A DNA stretch of 64,000 nt from Salipiger aestuarii. GTDB taxonomy: Bacteria; Pseudomonadota; Alphaproteobacteria; Rhodobacterales; Rhodobacteraceae. Of the stretch, positions 44,449 through 53,872 are shown piece after piece. A model generated the notes under the pieces. That model searched no databases and had not been told where the DNA came from. It saw only the letters and a list, made by a program, of their open reading frames with translations. The translations under genes and the position numbers were made by a program. The DNA lies in contig NZ_QLMG01000014.1 in NCBI RefSeq assembly GCF_003259905.1, positions 1-64,000 of the forward strand, in the 5' to 3' direction. How positions within the stretch are numbered: the first letter of the stretch is position 1; each line of letters starts with the position of its first letter.

Positions 44449-44994
44449 ATGGCCGAAAAACTCAAGCCGCTGCTGATCAAGCGATATGCCAGTCGCCGTC
44501 TCTACAACACGGAGACCAGCGATTACGTCACGCTTGAAGACATTTCGGGCTTTATCCGCGAAGGGCGCGACGTTCAGATCGTCGATCTGAAATCCGGCGA
44601 CGACCTGACGCGGCAATACCTGCTGCAAATCGTGGCAGAACATGAATCGCGCGGGGAATCGGTGTTGCCGATCAACGTGTTGACCGACCTGGTGCGCAGC
44701 TACACCACCACGGCGACCTCGGCGGTGCCCCAGTTCCTTGCCGCCAGTTTCGAGGCGTTCCGCGAAAGCCATAACAAGTGGGCCGAAAGCGTATCGTCGA
44801 ACCCGATGATGCCCAAGATACCGGGGTTCGAGGCGATGCAGGCCCAGCAAGAGGCGTTTCTCAAGGCGATGACGGGGGGCATGGGCAATCAATGGTCCGC
44901 GCCCGACGCCGACACAGGCGAAGAAGAAGATCTGGACGCCATAAAGAAACAGCTTGCCGAGTTGCAATCGAAACTGTCCAGGATCGAAAAGTAA
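44449..44994 (+). CDS. phaR: polyhydroxyalkanoate synthesis repressor PhaR
   Basis: The 181-residue protein has the PHB/PHA accumulation regulator N-terminal domain (LLIKRYASRRLYNTETSDYVTLEDI, then GRDVQIVDLKSGDDLTRQYLLQIV) and a second domain (LPINVLTDLVRSY). A short C-terminal coiled stretch follows. PhaR binds both PHA granules and the promoters of phasin and phaR, linking polymer content to expression. The gene has a gggaggg-type ribosome-binding site. No phaC, phaZ or phasin gene is seen beside it, unlike the usual cluster. Confidence 0.94.
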   Translation: MAEKLKPLLIKRYASRRLYNTETSDYVTLEDISGFIREGRDVQIVDLKSGDDLTRQYLLQIVAEHESRGESVLPINVLTDLVRSYTTTATSAVPQFLAASFEAFRESHNKWAESVSSNPMMPKIPGFEAMQAQQEAFLKAMTGGMGNQWSAPDADTGEEEDLDAIKKQLAELQSKLSRIEK

Positions 44995-44995
44995 T

Positions 44996-45031
44996 CCCGG
45001 CGTCCTGCGGCGGGGCAGGGGCGGCGCCGGG
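44996..45031. terminator. weak hairpin between phaR and DegT aminotransferase genes
   Basis: cccggcg (44996-45002) pairs with cgccggg (45025-45031) over 7 bp with a 22-nt loop that could fold further. It lies between two convergent genes. The T-run is poor (gcacgcctttt). Confidence 0.35.
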
Positions 45032-45045
45032 CACGCCTTTTGCGT

Positions 45046-46257
45046 TCAGGTGCCGTAGGCGCGGCCGGGACCCATCACCTGCTCGGCGGCAGCCGACAGA
45101 ATATCGGCCACAAGCGCGCAATCGTCCAGCGTCAGCCGGGCGGGCAGGCGGGTGTCACAGGCCGTCTCCAGCATGGCACGGGTGCGCGGCAGCTCCGGCA
45201 TTTCGGGCAGAAAATGCCAGTTCCAGAACGCGCGGGCATTGTCGGTCGACAGCCCGAACACCTGCACCTTGATGCCCATCGTGGCTGCGGCATCGGCAAA
45301 GGCGCGCACCTCTTGTCGGTCCATGCCGACAAGATTGAATTGTAGCGAATCCGGCGCGCGTTCTTCCGGTTCCAGCTTGTCGGGCACCGAAATCCAGGCC
45401 GAGCGTCCGATCCGCGCGGCGACGAAATCGTGGTTGCGCCGGCCATCGCTCACGCGGCGGCTGACATGGGCCAGCTGCGGGCGGATCACCGCCGCGGACA
45501 GATTTGACATGCGCAGATTGTAGAGCGGCAGCTTGTTCTGCCAGCGCGCGAACGCCTGCGCCAGTGCGCCGGTGTTGTCGCCGTGGGCGATGTGTTTCTT
45601 CCAGTTGTGTTCATACGCCCCGGACAGGATCACCGCCTGCGCGGCGAGGTCGGCGTCGTCGGTGACAAGAATGCCGCCTTCGCCCGCGTTTACCAGCTTG
45701 TAACTCTGAAACGAAAAGCAGCCGATGCACCCGATGGTGCCGATCTTGCGCCCGCTCCAGACCGTGCCCAGCGAATGCGCCGCGTCCTCGATCACCGGAA
45801 TGCCGCGCGCGTCACACAGCGCCATGATCGCGTCCATATCCGATGTATGCCCGCGCATGTGGCTGATGACGACCGCCTGAACGCTGTCCAGTCTGGCTTT
45901 GAAATCGTCCAGGACGATGCGGTAATTCTCGCCGACCTCGCACAGCACGGGCGCGCAATCCGCGTGCACGATGGCCGACGGCACGGCGGCAAAGGTAAAG
46001 CCGGGGATCATCACCCGCGCATCGCGCGGCAGGCCAAGCGCCTTGAGCGACAGAAACAGCGCCGCCGAACAGCTTGACACCGCCAGCGCGTATTTGGTCC
46101 CCATCATGGCCGCGAATTCACGCTCCAGCAGCGCCACCGGGGCATCCTGCGGTGCGGTATAGCGGAACAGGTCTCCCGATTGCAAAAGCCGGTCGATCTC
46201 GGCGCGGGCTTCGGCCGGGATGGGCTCGGCGTCGTGCATATTTGGCAGGCTGCTCAT
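45046..46257 (-). CDS. DegT/DnrJ/EryC1/StrS family PLP aminotransferase
   Basis: The 403-residue protein has the family pattern: SSCSAALFLSL for phosphate binding, D158 and H161 in IEDAAHSLG, and the PLP lysine K187 in SFQSYKLVNAGEGG. Most relatives aminate sugar-nucleotides for O-antigen or antibiotic sugars. There are no sugar genes nearby; it follows a PuuB-type oxidase gene by 114 bp on the same strand. Its role in amine catabolism is therefore possible but unproven, and it may be an independent gene. The length is normal and no key residue is missing. Confidence 0.87.
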   Translation of the reverse strand: MSSLPNMHDAEPIPAEARAEIDRLLQSGDLFRYTAPQDAPVALLEREFAAMMGTKYALAVSSCSAALFLSLKALGLPRDARVMIPGFTFAAVPSAIVHADCAPVLCEVGENYRIVLDDFKARLDSVQAVVISHMRGHTSDMDAIMALCDARGIPVIEDAAHSLGTVWSGRKIGTIGCIGCFSFQSYKLVNAGEGGILVTDDADLAAQAVILSGAYEHNWKKHIAHGDNTGALAQAFARWQNKLPLYNLRMSNLSAAVIRPQLAHVSRRVSDGRRNHDFVAARIGRSAWISVPDKLEPEERAPDSLQFNLVGMDRQEVRAFADAAATMGIKVQVFGLSTDNARAFWNWHFLPEMPELPRTRAMLETACDTRLPARLTLDDCALVADILSAAAEQVMGPGRAYGT

Positions 46258-46371
46258 CTTTCAAAATCCCGAAAGCTGGTATCGGGAAAGCTTAAACATC
46301 ATGATTGTTACAGCCAAGTGAAAACCGCCGCTTTTCAAGGTCTGTCGCAATGCCCGTGGATGCAGACCCTG

Positions 46372-47673
46372 TCAGATGCCAAGCCGGTCGCGCATGGCGT
46401 ACCAGGTCATCGCCAGCTTCAGCAAAGGCGTGCGCAGCCCCGCGCCGCCGGGAAAGGGCGGGGTCGGCAGCTCCGCCATCGCGTCGAAACCGGCGCTGAC
46501 ACCCTTGGCGGCCTCCGCCAGCAAACGCCCGGCATGCACCGCGGTGCCGACGCCGTGGCCGGAATAGCCCGCCGCGGCAAAGACGTTGGGGCGCAGCCGT
46601 TCCAGCAGCGGCAGGCGCTTCATGGTGATGCCCAGCGTGCCGCCCCAGGCGTAATCCAGCCGCACATCGCGCAGCGACGGAAAGATCTCCAGCATCGGCT
46701 TGCGGACCTTGGCGCGTATATCGTCGGGGAACCGGTATGAATAGTTCTCGCCGCCCCCGAACAGCAGCCGCCCGTCCGGCGACAGGCGGAAATAATTCAC
46801 CACATGGCGGCTGTCGGCCACGGCCACGTCGCGGGTCAGCACCTCGGACACGCGCGCGCCCAGAGGCTCGGTCGCGACGATGAAATTGTTGATCGCCATG
46901 ACGCGGCGCGCGACGCGTGGCTGCAACGATCCCAGATAGCCGTTCCCGGCATAAACCACCTGCGACGCGCGCACGCTGCCCTGCGCGGTGCGAATGACGC
47001 ACTCGGCCGCCTCATTCACATCCGTCACATGCGAACGTTCGAAAATCCGCGCGCCCGCCACCACCGCTGCCTGCGCCAGACCCTGCGCCAGCCGCAGGGG
47101 ATGCAAATGCGCCGCCCCCATATCCAGCACGCCGCCGCAGTAATCGGGCGACGGGCACAGCACGCGGAACGCCTCGGCGCCCATCACGTCCATGTCGTAA
47201 TCGTACTGCGTCGCCATATGCGCGGCATAATCATGCAGATGGACCACGTCAGCGGGACGCGATCCGCACCACGCGACCCCATCGCGCAACTGACAGTCGA
47301 TACCGTGCCGGGTCACAAGCGAACGCACCAGCGCCTTCGCCTCTTCGCCAAGATCCCAGTACTTGCGCGCATCCCCACGCCCGATCATCGACTCCAGCGC
47401 CAGCTGGTCCACCCGCTGTCCGCTGCCAAGCTGTCCGCCGTTGCGCCCGGATGCGCCAAAGCCGACCCGGTGCGCTTCCAGCACCACCACCTCCAGCCCC
47501 GCCTCGGCCATGTGCAGCGCCGCCGACAGGCCGGTAAACCCCGCTCCCACGATGCAGACATCCGCCCGCACGTCCCCCGCCAGGGCAGGGTGCCGATGCG
47601 GATGCAGCGCCGTCGCCGCATACCAGCTTTCGGGATACTGGCCCTTCTGATCGTTGGAAAACAGCAGATCCAT
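46372..47673 (-). CDS. FAD-dependent oxidoreductase, PuuB (gamma-glutamylputrescine oxidase)-like
   Basis: The 433-residue DAO-fold flavoprotein begins with SWYAAT, common in PuuB-type proteins, and has the dinucleotide motif GAGFTG at 43-48 and GFGASGRNGGQLG. A C-terminal FAD segment is present (FAAAGYSGHGVGTA). It would oxidise the terminal amine of a gamma-glutamylated polyamine to the aldehyde plus hydrogen peroxide. It lies directly downstream of two glutamine-synthetase-like ligase genes and an amidotransferase gene, fitting a Puu-type route. An aldehyde dehydrogenase (PuuC) is not seen in the cluster. Confidence 0.9.
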   Translation of the reverse strand: MDLLFSNDQKGQYPESWYAATALHPHRHPALAGDVRADVCIVGAGFTGLSAALHMAEAGLEVVVLEAHRVGFGASGRNGGQLGSGQRVDQLALESMIGRGDARKYWDLGEEAKALVRSLVTRHGIDCQLRDGVAWCGSRPADVVHLHDYAAHMATQYDYDMDVMGAEAFRVLCPSPDYCGGVLDMGAAHLHPLRLAQGLAQAAVVAGARIFERSHVTDVNEAAECVIRTAQGSVRASQVVYAGNGYLGSLQPRVARRVMAINNFIVATEPLGARVSEVLTRDVAVADSRHVVNYFRLSPDGRLLFGGGENYSYRFPDDIRAKVRKPMLEIFPSLRDVRLDYAWGGTLGITMKRLPLLERLRPNVFAAAGYSGHGVGTAVHAGRLLAEAAKGVSAGFDAMAELPTPPFPGGAGLRTPLLKLAMTWYAMRDRLGI

Positions 47674-47742
47674 CCGGCCCGCCCTTTCATCTTGCCAGGT
47701 AAACTCCGGGGGTGAGGCCGCAAGGCCGAGGGGGCTGGCCCC

Positions 47743-49101
47743 CTACACGTTCAGCAGCAGGTGCTCACGTTCCCACGGAGAGATCACGGCGAGGAATTCT
47801 TCGTATTCCGCCCGCTTCACAATCGTGTAAACCCGTGCGAATTCCGGCCCCAGCACCTCATGCAGCTCGGTCGCCCCTTCCCACAGATCCAGCGCCGACC
47901 CCAATACGCGGGGAATATCGCCTTCGCCCTCATAGGCATCGCCTCTGAACTGCCTGGAAGGGCGCAATTCCTGCATCATGCCCAGATAGCCACAGGCCAG
48001 CGACGCCGCGATCCCAAGGTAGGGATTGCAATCCATCCCCGCGAGACGGTTTTCCACCCGTCGCGCCCCGGGGCCGGACAGCGGAATGCGAATGCCCGTC
48101 GTGCGGTTGTCGCGCCCCCATTCCAGATTGATCGGCGCGGCATGATCGCGCACATAGCGGCGGTAGGAATTGACATACGGCGCCATCACCGCCACCGCCG
48201 CCGGAAGATGGGTCTGCAATCCGCCGATAAAGTTGAAAAACGCGTCCGTCTCGCCGCCCGCCGGCCCGGAAAAGATGTTGCGGCCGGTTTCGATGTCCAT
48301 CACCGAATGGTGAATGTGCATGGCCGATCCCGGTTCATCCGCAATGGGCTTTGCCATGAAGGTGGCGAAACAATCGTGGCGCAGCGCCGCCTCGCGGATC
48401 AGCCGCTTGAAATAGAACACCTCGTCGGCCAGCTTGACCGGATCGCCGTGGCGCAGGTTGATTTCGAGCTGTCCGGCGCCGCCTTCTTGCGTGATGCCGT
48501 CGATCTCGAACCCCTGAGCCTCGGCGAAATCGTAGATGTCGTCGATCACGGGGCCGAATTCGTCCACCGCCGTCATCGAATAGGCCTGCCGTGCGGCGGC
48601 GGGGCGCCCCGAGCGGCCCATCATCGGCTTGATGTCCTGCGCCGGATCAAGGTTGCGCGCCACGATAAAAAATTCCATCTCGGGGGCCACGACCGGCTGC
48701 CAGCCCTGGTCTTCATACAGTTTGCACACTCGTTTCAGCACATTGCGCGGGGCAAAGGGAATGGGCCGTTCCTTGCGATCATAGGCGTCGTGGATCACCT
48801 GCAGCGTCCAGTCCGCCGTCCAGGGCGCGGCCGTGGCCGTGCTCATGTCGGGTTTCAGGATCATGTCGCGTTCGATGAACCCCTCCTCGCCGGCAGCCTC
48901 GCCCCATTCGCCGGTGATGGTCTGGTAAAAGATCGAATCCGGCAGGTGAAAATAGGCCTGGCGTTCGAATTTCGATGCGGGCACAGCCTTGCCCCGCGCG
49001 ATGCCCGGAAGGTCCGAGATGATACATTCCACCTCGTCCAGCCGGCGCCCTTCCAGGTAGGCGGCGGCGGCGGGGGGCAGGTTTGCGCTATGATCGCTCA
49101 T
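47743..49101 (-). CDS. glutamine synthetase family protein, gamma-glutamyl-polyamine synthetase-like (first of two)
   Basis: The 452-residue protein has the GS fold with EMEFFIVARN, the metal/ATP motifs (GAGQLEINLRHGDP, SAMHIHHSV) and the glutamate site (NRTTGIRIPLSGPGARRVENRLAGMDCNPYL). It lacks the adenylylation-loop tyrosine region of GlnA, as expected for PuuA-type enzymes that attach glutamate to amines. The ATG overlaps the class I amidotransferase stop by 4 bp. A close paralogue lies 0.75 kb upstream; the two differ throughout, so they probably have different amine specificities. Confidence 0.9.
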   Translation of the reverse strand: MSDHSANLPPAAAAYLEGRRLDEVECIISDLPGIARGKAVPASKFERQAYFHLPDSIFYQTITGEWGEAAGEEGFIERDMILKPDMSTATAAPWTADWTLQVIHDAYDRKERPIPFAPRNVLKRVCKLYEDQGWQPVVAPEMEFFIVARNLDPAQDIKPMMGRSGRPAAARQAYSMTAVDEFGPVIDDIYDFAEAQGFEIDGITQEGGAGQLEINLRHGDPVKLADEVFYFKRLIREAALRHDCFATFMAKPIADEPGSAMHIHHSVMDIETGRNIFSGPAGGETDAFFNFIGGLQTHLPAAVAVMAPYVNSYRRYVRDHAAPINLEWGRDNRTTGIRIPLSGPGARRVENRLAGMDCNPYLGIAASLACGYLGMMQELRPSRQFRGDAYEGEGDIPRVLGSALDLWEGATELHEVLGPEFARVYTIVKRAEYEEFLAVISPWEREHLLLNV

Positions 49102-49781
49102 GCGAGCCTCTTTTCCCTGAAGAACCGCGCGAATTGCGCGCCGATTTCGGCGCTGTCCAGCGGCATGTCCAGCTTTGATGCGGCGTCCGATACCAGATCG
49201 GGGGGCACCACGCCGGGCGCGCGATGGGCGATAAGTGCCTGGGTGAAATCGCGGCGGAATTCCGGGTGCGGCTGCACCGTATAGGCGTGGCCGGGATAGT
49301 GGATCGCCGCATAGCGACAGACTTCGGACGAGGCAACCGCCTCGGCCCCCTCGGGTAGCGCGACGACCTGATCCTGATGCCAGGCATTCACCAGCCGCAC
49401 CTTGTCGTCGTAGCGATACAGGGTCGGGCCGACGACCCAGCCCCTGTCAGATTTCTCGACCTTGCCGCCAAGTGCCTGCGCGATGATCTGGTGGCCGAAA
49501 CACACCCCGATCAGCGGCTTGCCACTGGCATAGATGGCGCGGATCAGATCCTCCAGCGGGGCTATCCACGGGTGATCCTCATACGCGCCGTGGCGCGACC
49601 CGGTGATCAGCCAGCCATCGGCAGCGTCCACCCCGGCGGGAAAGTCGCCGTTCACCACCTTCCAGGTTTCAAAGTCAAATCCCTGGCCCGCAAGCAGTTG
49701 CCGGAATTGCGTGTCATAATCGCCCACCTCTTGAAGGATGACGTCCGGCACGAGGCCTGGCTGGAGGATGCCGATTTTCAT
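49098..49781 (-). CDS. class I glutamine amidotransferase-like protein
   Basis: The 227-residue protein has the triad of class I amidotransferases: the nucleophile in GVCFGHQIIAQALGG (C94), and His/Glu in VQPHPEF. It is a stand-alone GuaA-N-like domain, not the C26 fold of E. coli PuuD. It may still hydrolyse a gamma-glutamyl bond, the step needed to release GABA-like product. I take the start at 49781 (MKIGILQPG). It overlaps the downstream ligase gene by 4 bp and lies 65 bp after the upstream one. Confidence 0.88.
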   Translation of the reverse strand: MKIGILQPGLVPDVILQEVGDYDTQFRQLLAGQGFDFETWKVVNGDFPAGVDAADGWLITGSRHGAYEDHPWIAPLEDLIRAIYASGKPLIGVCFGHQIIAQALGGKVEKSDRGWVVGPTLYRYDDKVRLVNAWHQDQVVALPEGAEAVASSEVCRYAAIHYPGHAYTVQPHPEFRRDFTQALIAHRAPGVVPPDLVSDAASKLDMPLDSAEIGAQFARFFREKRLA

Positions 49782-49846
49782 GAATGCACCAATGTTCGTT
49801 GATGGCCGGACCCTAGCCGCGCGCTCGGCGCGCGGCAAGCGGAGCC

Positions 49847-51190
49847 TCAGACCGTGTCGAGATAGATTTCCGCCTGCTCGGCGGGGGACAGTTCGGCCAT
49901 GTATCGCAGTTCCTGCCGTTTGGTCGCGAGGAAGTAGCGGATCAGCCCCGGCGGCAGGATTCGCGGCATGATCTCGCTTTTCTCGAACGCATCCATCGCG
50001 TCTTTCCAGGTGCCGGGGATCAGCGGCAGATCCTGCGCATAGGCGTTGCCGGTGATCGGGGCAGGCGGTTCGGCCTGGTCCTCGATGCCGGTCAGCGCCG
50101 CCCCAAGCAGGGTCGCCAGCAGCAGATAGGGGTTCACATCGCCGCCCGCGACTCGGTGTTCGATGCGGCGCGCCTTGGAACTGCCGCCGGGAATGCGAAT
50201 GGCCGAGGTGCGGTTTTCATAGGCCCAGCAAATGCCGCAGGGCGCGTGGTTTTCCGGCACCAGCCGGTCATAGCTGTTCTGGTGCGGGGCAAAGATCAGC
50301 GTGCTGTCATGCATCGCGTTCAGCAAGCCGCCCACAGCGTGGCGCAGTTGATCGGTGCCCTTGGGGCCACCGTCGTCAAAGATGTTGTTGCCATCCTCGT
50401 CCAGCACCGAGAAATGCACATGCATGCCCGAACCGGCATAATCCTCGTAGGGTTTGGCCATGAAGGAAGCGGCAAACCCGTGCCGCCGGGCCAGCCCGCG
50501 CACCAGCATCTTGAACAGCCACGCATCGTCGGCGGCATGCAGCGCGTCGGCCTGGTGCATCAGGTTGATTTCGAACTGGCCAAGGCCCGCCTCGGAAATC
50601 GCCTGATCCGCGGGGATATCCATGTCTTCACAGGCGTCATAGAGATCGGTAAAGAACACGTCGAACGCATCCAGCGCGCGGATCGACATGACCTCGGCCG
50701 CCTTGCGGCGTTTGTTCGACCGGGGCGACAGGGGCACCTGCAACGACTTGCCGCTGTCGTCGATCAGGAAAAACTCCAGCTCGACTGCCACCATCGGCGT
50801 CAGTCCGCGCGCCTTGTACCGCTTTAGCACCTGCGCCAGCGCGTGGCGGGGGTCGGCCTCGAACGGGCGGCCGTCTTCGAGATACATCCAGATCGGCAGC
50901 AGGGCGGTGGGCGCCTCAAGCCAGGGCATCGGGACGAAACCGCGCTCGGTGGGGCGCAGCACGCCGTCGCGATCCCCGCTTTCGAACACCAGCGGACTGT
51001 CGTCGATGTCTTCGCCCCAGATGTCCAGGTTCATCACGGACAGCGGAAAGCGCGTGCCCTCCTCGACCACCTTGTCGGCAAAGCGGGCGGGAACACGCTT
51101 GCCCCGCATTTGTCCGTTAAGGTCAGAGGCCGCCACGCGAATGGTGCGGACCTGCGGGTTCTTGCGCAGCCAGCTCTTGGGGTCGTTCAT
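49847..51190 (-). CDS. glutamine synthetase family protein, gamma-glutamyl-polyamine synthetase-like (second of two)
   Basis: The 447-residue GS-fold ligase shows VELEFFLIDD, EAGLGQFEINLMHQ, GSGMHVHFSVLDEDG and NRTSAIRIPGGSSKARRIEHRVAGGDVNPYL. It has the same active-site framework as its paralogue at 47743 and PuuA, but distinct loop sequences. It probably glutamylates an imported amine using ATP. It is the first enzyme gene after the two permease genes, 122 bp downstream, in the same direction. Confidence 0.9.
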   Translation of the reverse strand: MNDPKSWLRKNPQVRTIRVAASDLNGQMRGKRVPARFADKVVEEGTRFPLSVMNLDIWGEDIDDSPLVFESGDRDGVLRPTERGFVPMPWLEAPTALLPIWMYLEDGRPFEADPRHALAQVLKRYKARGLTPMVAVELEFFLIDDSGKSLQVPLSPRSNKRRKAAEVMSIRALDAFDVFFTDLYDACEDMDIPADQAISEAGLGQFEINLMHQADALHAADDAWLFKMLVRGLARRHGFAASFMAKPYEDYAGSGMHVHFSVLDEDGNNIFDDGGPKGTDQLRHAVGGLLNAMHDSTLIFAPHQNSYDRLVPENHAPCGICWAYENRTSAIRIPGGSSKARRIEHRVAGGDVNPYLLLATLLGAALTGIEDQAEPPAPITGNAYAQDLPLIPGTWKDAMDAFEKSEIMPRILPPGLIRYFLATKRQELRYMAELSPAEQAEIYLDTV

Positions 51191-51312
51191 GGGTCACCGA
51201 TAAGGGGATTTGATCAAATTCAAGAGTAGACGAGCCGCGGTCCTGTGGCAAGCGGCGCGACGCGTCGGGCCCCAGTATTTGCGCAAGGAGGACCCGGTCG
51301 GCGCCGAGAAAA

Positions 51313-52119
51313 TCAGCGAACCAGATTGGGGCGATAGCGCACCCCGGCCCGATGCTCTTGCGGCAGATGCCGGTTCAGATGCCGGTTTATCGCCCCGAAA
51401 ACCGCAATCACGACCAGTGTGAGCAGAATGAAATACCCCGCCAGGATCGGATAGGCGACAAACGGATTAAAGGTCTTGTCGGCGAAGTAGCTGGCGTAAT
51501 ACAGCGCGTCGCCACGTTGTTGCCACGCCGGAAATCCACTGAAAAACACCAGCGTCGTGGCGTGAAACAGAAAGATCGCCTCGTTGGTATAGGCCGGCCA
51601 GGCCAGCCGCAGCATGGTTGGCCACACGATGCGGCGAAAGCGTGGCCAGCCGGAAAAGCCATAGGCGCCCGCCGCCTCGATGTCGCCCTTGGGGACGGAC
51701 AGCAGCGCGCCGTAAAAGATCTCGCCCGAATAGGCGGCGGTGTTGAAGAACAGCACGATCAGCGCCCCAAGCCATGCCGCGCTGAACGGGTCGAACAGCG
51801 GCGAGACGGATTTCAGCGCAAGAAACAGGAAATAGGCAAAAAAGAACTGGATGAACAAGGGTGATCCGCGAAACACGAAAATGAACCACTCCGACAGCTT
51901 GCGCAGCGCCGTCACCTTCGATGCCTTGCCGACCGCAAGGGCCGTGGCCAGAAAGAACCCCGCCCCCAGCGCCAGAATCCCGAAATAGACGTTCCAGATC
52001 ATCCCGGACCCGATCAGCACCACCTGCTTGCACAGGGTGAAGTCGTCGCGCGGCAACAGGCGCTCTCCGATCCCGATCGAGCGCAATCCGTAATCCGCCA
52101 CTACGTCCCAGCAGCTCAT
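51313..52119 (-). CDS. polar amino acid-type ABC transporter permease (second)
   Basis: The 268-residue HisM/GlnP-type permease has the cytoplasmic EAA-type loop (DIEAAGAYGFSGWPRFRRIVWPTML) and the RGSPLFIQFFFAYF motif typical of polar amino acid permeases. It partners the permease encoded just upstream. It likely carries opine, basic amino acid or polyamine-like substrates. Confidence 0.9.
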   Translation of the reverse strand: MSCWDVVADYGLRSIGIGERLLPRDDFTLCKQVVLIGSGMIWNVYFGILALGAGFFLATALAVGKASKVTALRKLSEWFIFVFRGSPLFIQFFFAYFLFLALKSVSPLFDPFSAAWLGALIVLFFNTAAYSGEIFYGALLSVPKGDIEAAGAYGFSGWPRFRRIVWPTMLRLAWPAYTNEAIFLFHATTLVFFSGFPAWQQRGDALYYASYFADKTFNPFVAYPILAGYFILLTLVVIAVFGAINRHLNRHLPQEHRAGVRYRPNLVR

Positions 52120-52174
52120 GCGTGTCCTTTCGCGCCCGGCAGCGGGCGCACCCTGACAGGAAAGGCCAGGCGCA

Positions 52175-53005
52175 TCACGCCGCCTTCCTTTGCGCTTCGC
52201 CGCCCATGGTGGCCTGTCCGTGGGTCAGGCGCTTCATCACCCGGCCCAGCACGATTTCGGACACCCTCGTAAAACACAGGTAGAACACCAGAAGAGCGCC
52301 GAAATAATACACCCGCCAGTCGCCATGCGGGTAATCGGTGAACCGCGGCGTTTTCGATCCGCCCAGTTCGCGCGCCCAGTACACGATGTCTTCGATCCCC
52401 AGCAGGAACAGCAGCGGCGTCGCCTTGATGAGCACCATCCACAGGTTCGACAATCCGGGCAGCGCATAGACCCACATCTGCGGCACAAGGATGCGCCAGA
52501 ACGTCTGGCGGTGCGACATGCCATAGGCCTCGGCGGTTTCCAGCTGCGCGCGGGGCACCGCCTTCATCGCGCCGAACAGCACGTTGGCGGCGAATGCACC
52601 GAACACGATGGCGAAGGTCAGCACCGCAAGGCTGAATCCATAGGCCTCGTGCCAGATCTGAGGCGAGGACGACAGCGGCAGCTTGGCGGCCGGGCAGACC
52701 ACGAAATCATTGCCCTGCCGGATCGCCGCGTCCCAGTCAGGGCATTTGGCCTGATGCCGGAGCCATTCGAAAAGCTGGTCCAGCGCGATGACAAAGAACA
52801 GGAAAAACGCGATGTCCGGCACCCCGCGCACCACGGCGATATAGGCCTTGCCCAGCCATCGCAGCGGTGCGACCCGCGACCTGGCCGCCATCGCGCCGCC
52901 GAACCCGAACGCCAGCGCCACCGGCGCGGTGATCGCCAGCAGCAACAACACCGTTCCGAACGAGCCATAGAACGCCATGTGCTTGCCCGTCGTCAGGTAG
53001 CACAT
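52175..53005 (-). CDS. polar amino acid-type ABC transporter permease (first)
   Basis: The 276-residue permease has RGVPDIAFFLFFVIALDQL, similar to the partner's RGSPLFIQF motif, and an EAA-type loop (QLETAEAYGMSHRQTFWRILVPQM). The ATG at 53005 gives a protein that begins inside what looks like a conserved N-terminal segment. In frame, 17 codons upstream, an ATC at 53056 follows a good GGAGAG site (53062-53067 on the opposite strand). Either the first helix is extended by an unusual start, or the ATG is correct. It heteropairs with the downstream permease. Confidence 0.87.
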   Translation of the reverse strand: MCYLTTGKHMAFYGSFGTVLLLLAITAPVALAFGFGGAMAARSRVAPLRWLGKAYIAVVRGVPDIAFFLFFVIALDQLFEWLRHQAKCPDWDAAIRQGNDFVVCPAAKLPLSSSPQIWHEAYGFSLAVLTFAIVFGAFAANVLFGAMKAVPRAQLETAEAYGMSHRQTFWRILVPQMWVYALPGLSNLWMVLIKATPLLFLLGIEDIVYWARELGGSKTPRFTDYPHGDWRVYYFGALLVFYLCFTRVSEIVLGRVMKRLTHGQATMGGEAQRKAA

Positions 53006-53110
53006 CAGCCAGCTGAGGCCGGACAGGGTCGATGGATCGGCGCAAGAGGGAAAGATGGTCGCTCTCCGGTCTTCGGGCCCCGGCCACGCAGGCGGCCGGG
53101 GCGGGGGCCA

Positions 53111-53839
53111 TCAGAACTTTGGGCTGTCTTCGCCGAGATATTCGACAATCATCGCGTTGAGAGTGCCATCGTCCTTCATGGACTGGATCGCCGCGTCGAA
53201 TTTTTCGCGCAGCTCGGGGTCGGACTGGCGGAAGGCCATGCCGATGCCGCCGCCCAGCGGCACGTCGTCGCCCACGAACATCACTGCGCCACCGGATTCC
53301 TCGACCACCGGGATCAGGTAGTCCTTGTCCGACAGCACCGCATCGGCCTCGCCGGATTTCATCGCGGCGACGGTTTCGTCGGGGGACGGGTATTCGACCA
53401 GTGTCGCGCCTTCCATGGTGGCCACATGGGCCGACTGGATGGTGCCGGTCTGCGCCGCGATCACCGCCGTATCCAGGTCGATTCCATCCGTCGTCGCGGC
53501 ATAGGCGGAGGGCGACGGCGGGGTGTAGTTCTGGGTAAAGGCCACCACCTCTTCGCGCTCGGGCGTGATCGACATGCCCGCGATGATCGCGTCGTAGTTG
53601 CCCGAAACCAGGTTGGGAATGATCGAATCCCAGTCGTTGGTGACCCATTCGCAGGTCAGTTCGGCGCGGCTGCACAGCTCGTCGCCCAGTGCGCGTTCAA
53701 AGCCGTCGACCTCGCCCGCGTCGTTGATGAAGTTGTACGGAGGGTAGGCGCCTTCGGTGCCCAGCCGCACCACGTCCTGCGCCAGTGCCATGCTTGCGCT
53801 CATCGCCAGCGCGGCGGTGCCGAAAAGGATCTTGTTCAT
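53111..53839 (-). CDS. ABC transporter substrate-binding protein, family 3 (polar amino acid type)
   Basis: The 242-residue protein has a signal peptide (about residues 1-20, ending ALAQ) and the SBP_bac_3 pattern: GTEGAYPPYNFINDAGEVDGFE, WDSIIPNLVSGNYDAIIAGMSIT and PLGGGIGMAFRQSDPELREKF. Such proteins deliver amino acids, opines or small amines. I place the start at 53839 (MNKILFG). It lies between the ATPase and permease genes of the same operon. Confidence 0.92.
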   Translation of the reverse strand: MNKILFGTAALAMSASMALAQDVVRLGTEGAYPPYNFINDAGEVDGFERALGDELCSRAELTCEWVTNDWDSIIPNLVSGNYDAIIAGMSITPEREEVVAFTQNYTPPSPSAYAATTDGIDLDTAVIAAQTGTIQSAHVATMEGATLVEYPSPDETVAAMKSGEADAVLSDKDYLIPVVEESGGAVMFVGDDVPLGGGIGMAFRQSDPELREKFDAAIQSMKDDGTLNAMIVEYLGEDSPKF

Positions 53840-53872
53840 TCGATTGCTCCCTTGGTTGGACTTGCCCACGGC

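Noticed and set aside
46372-47673. Sarcosine or glycine oxidase
   Set aside because: The N-terminal SWYAAT-type segment and the neighbouring GS-like ligases point to the PuuB group instead.
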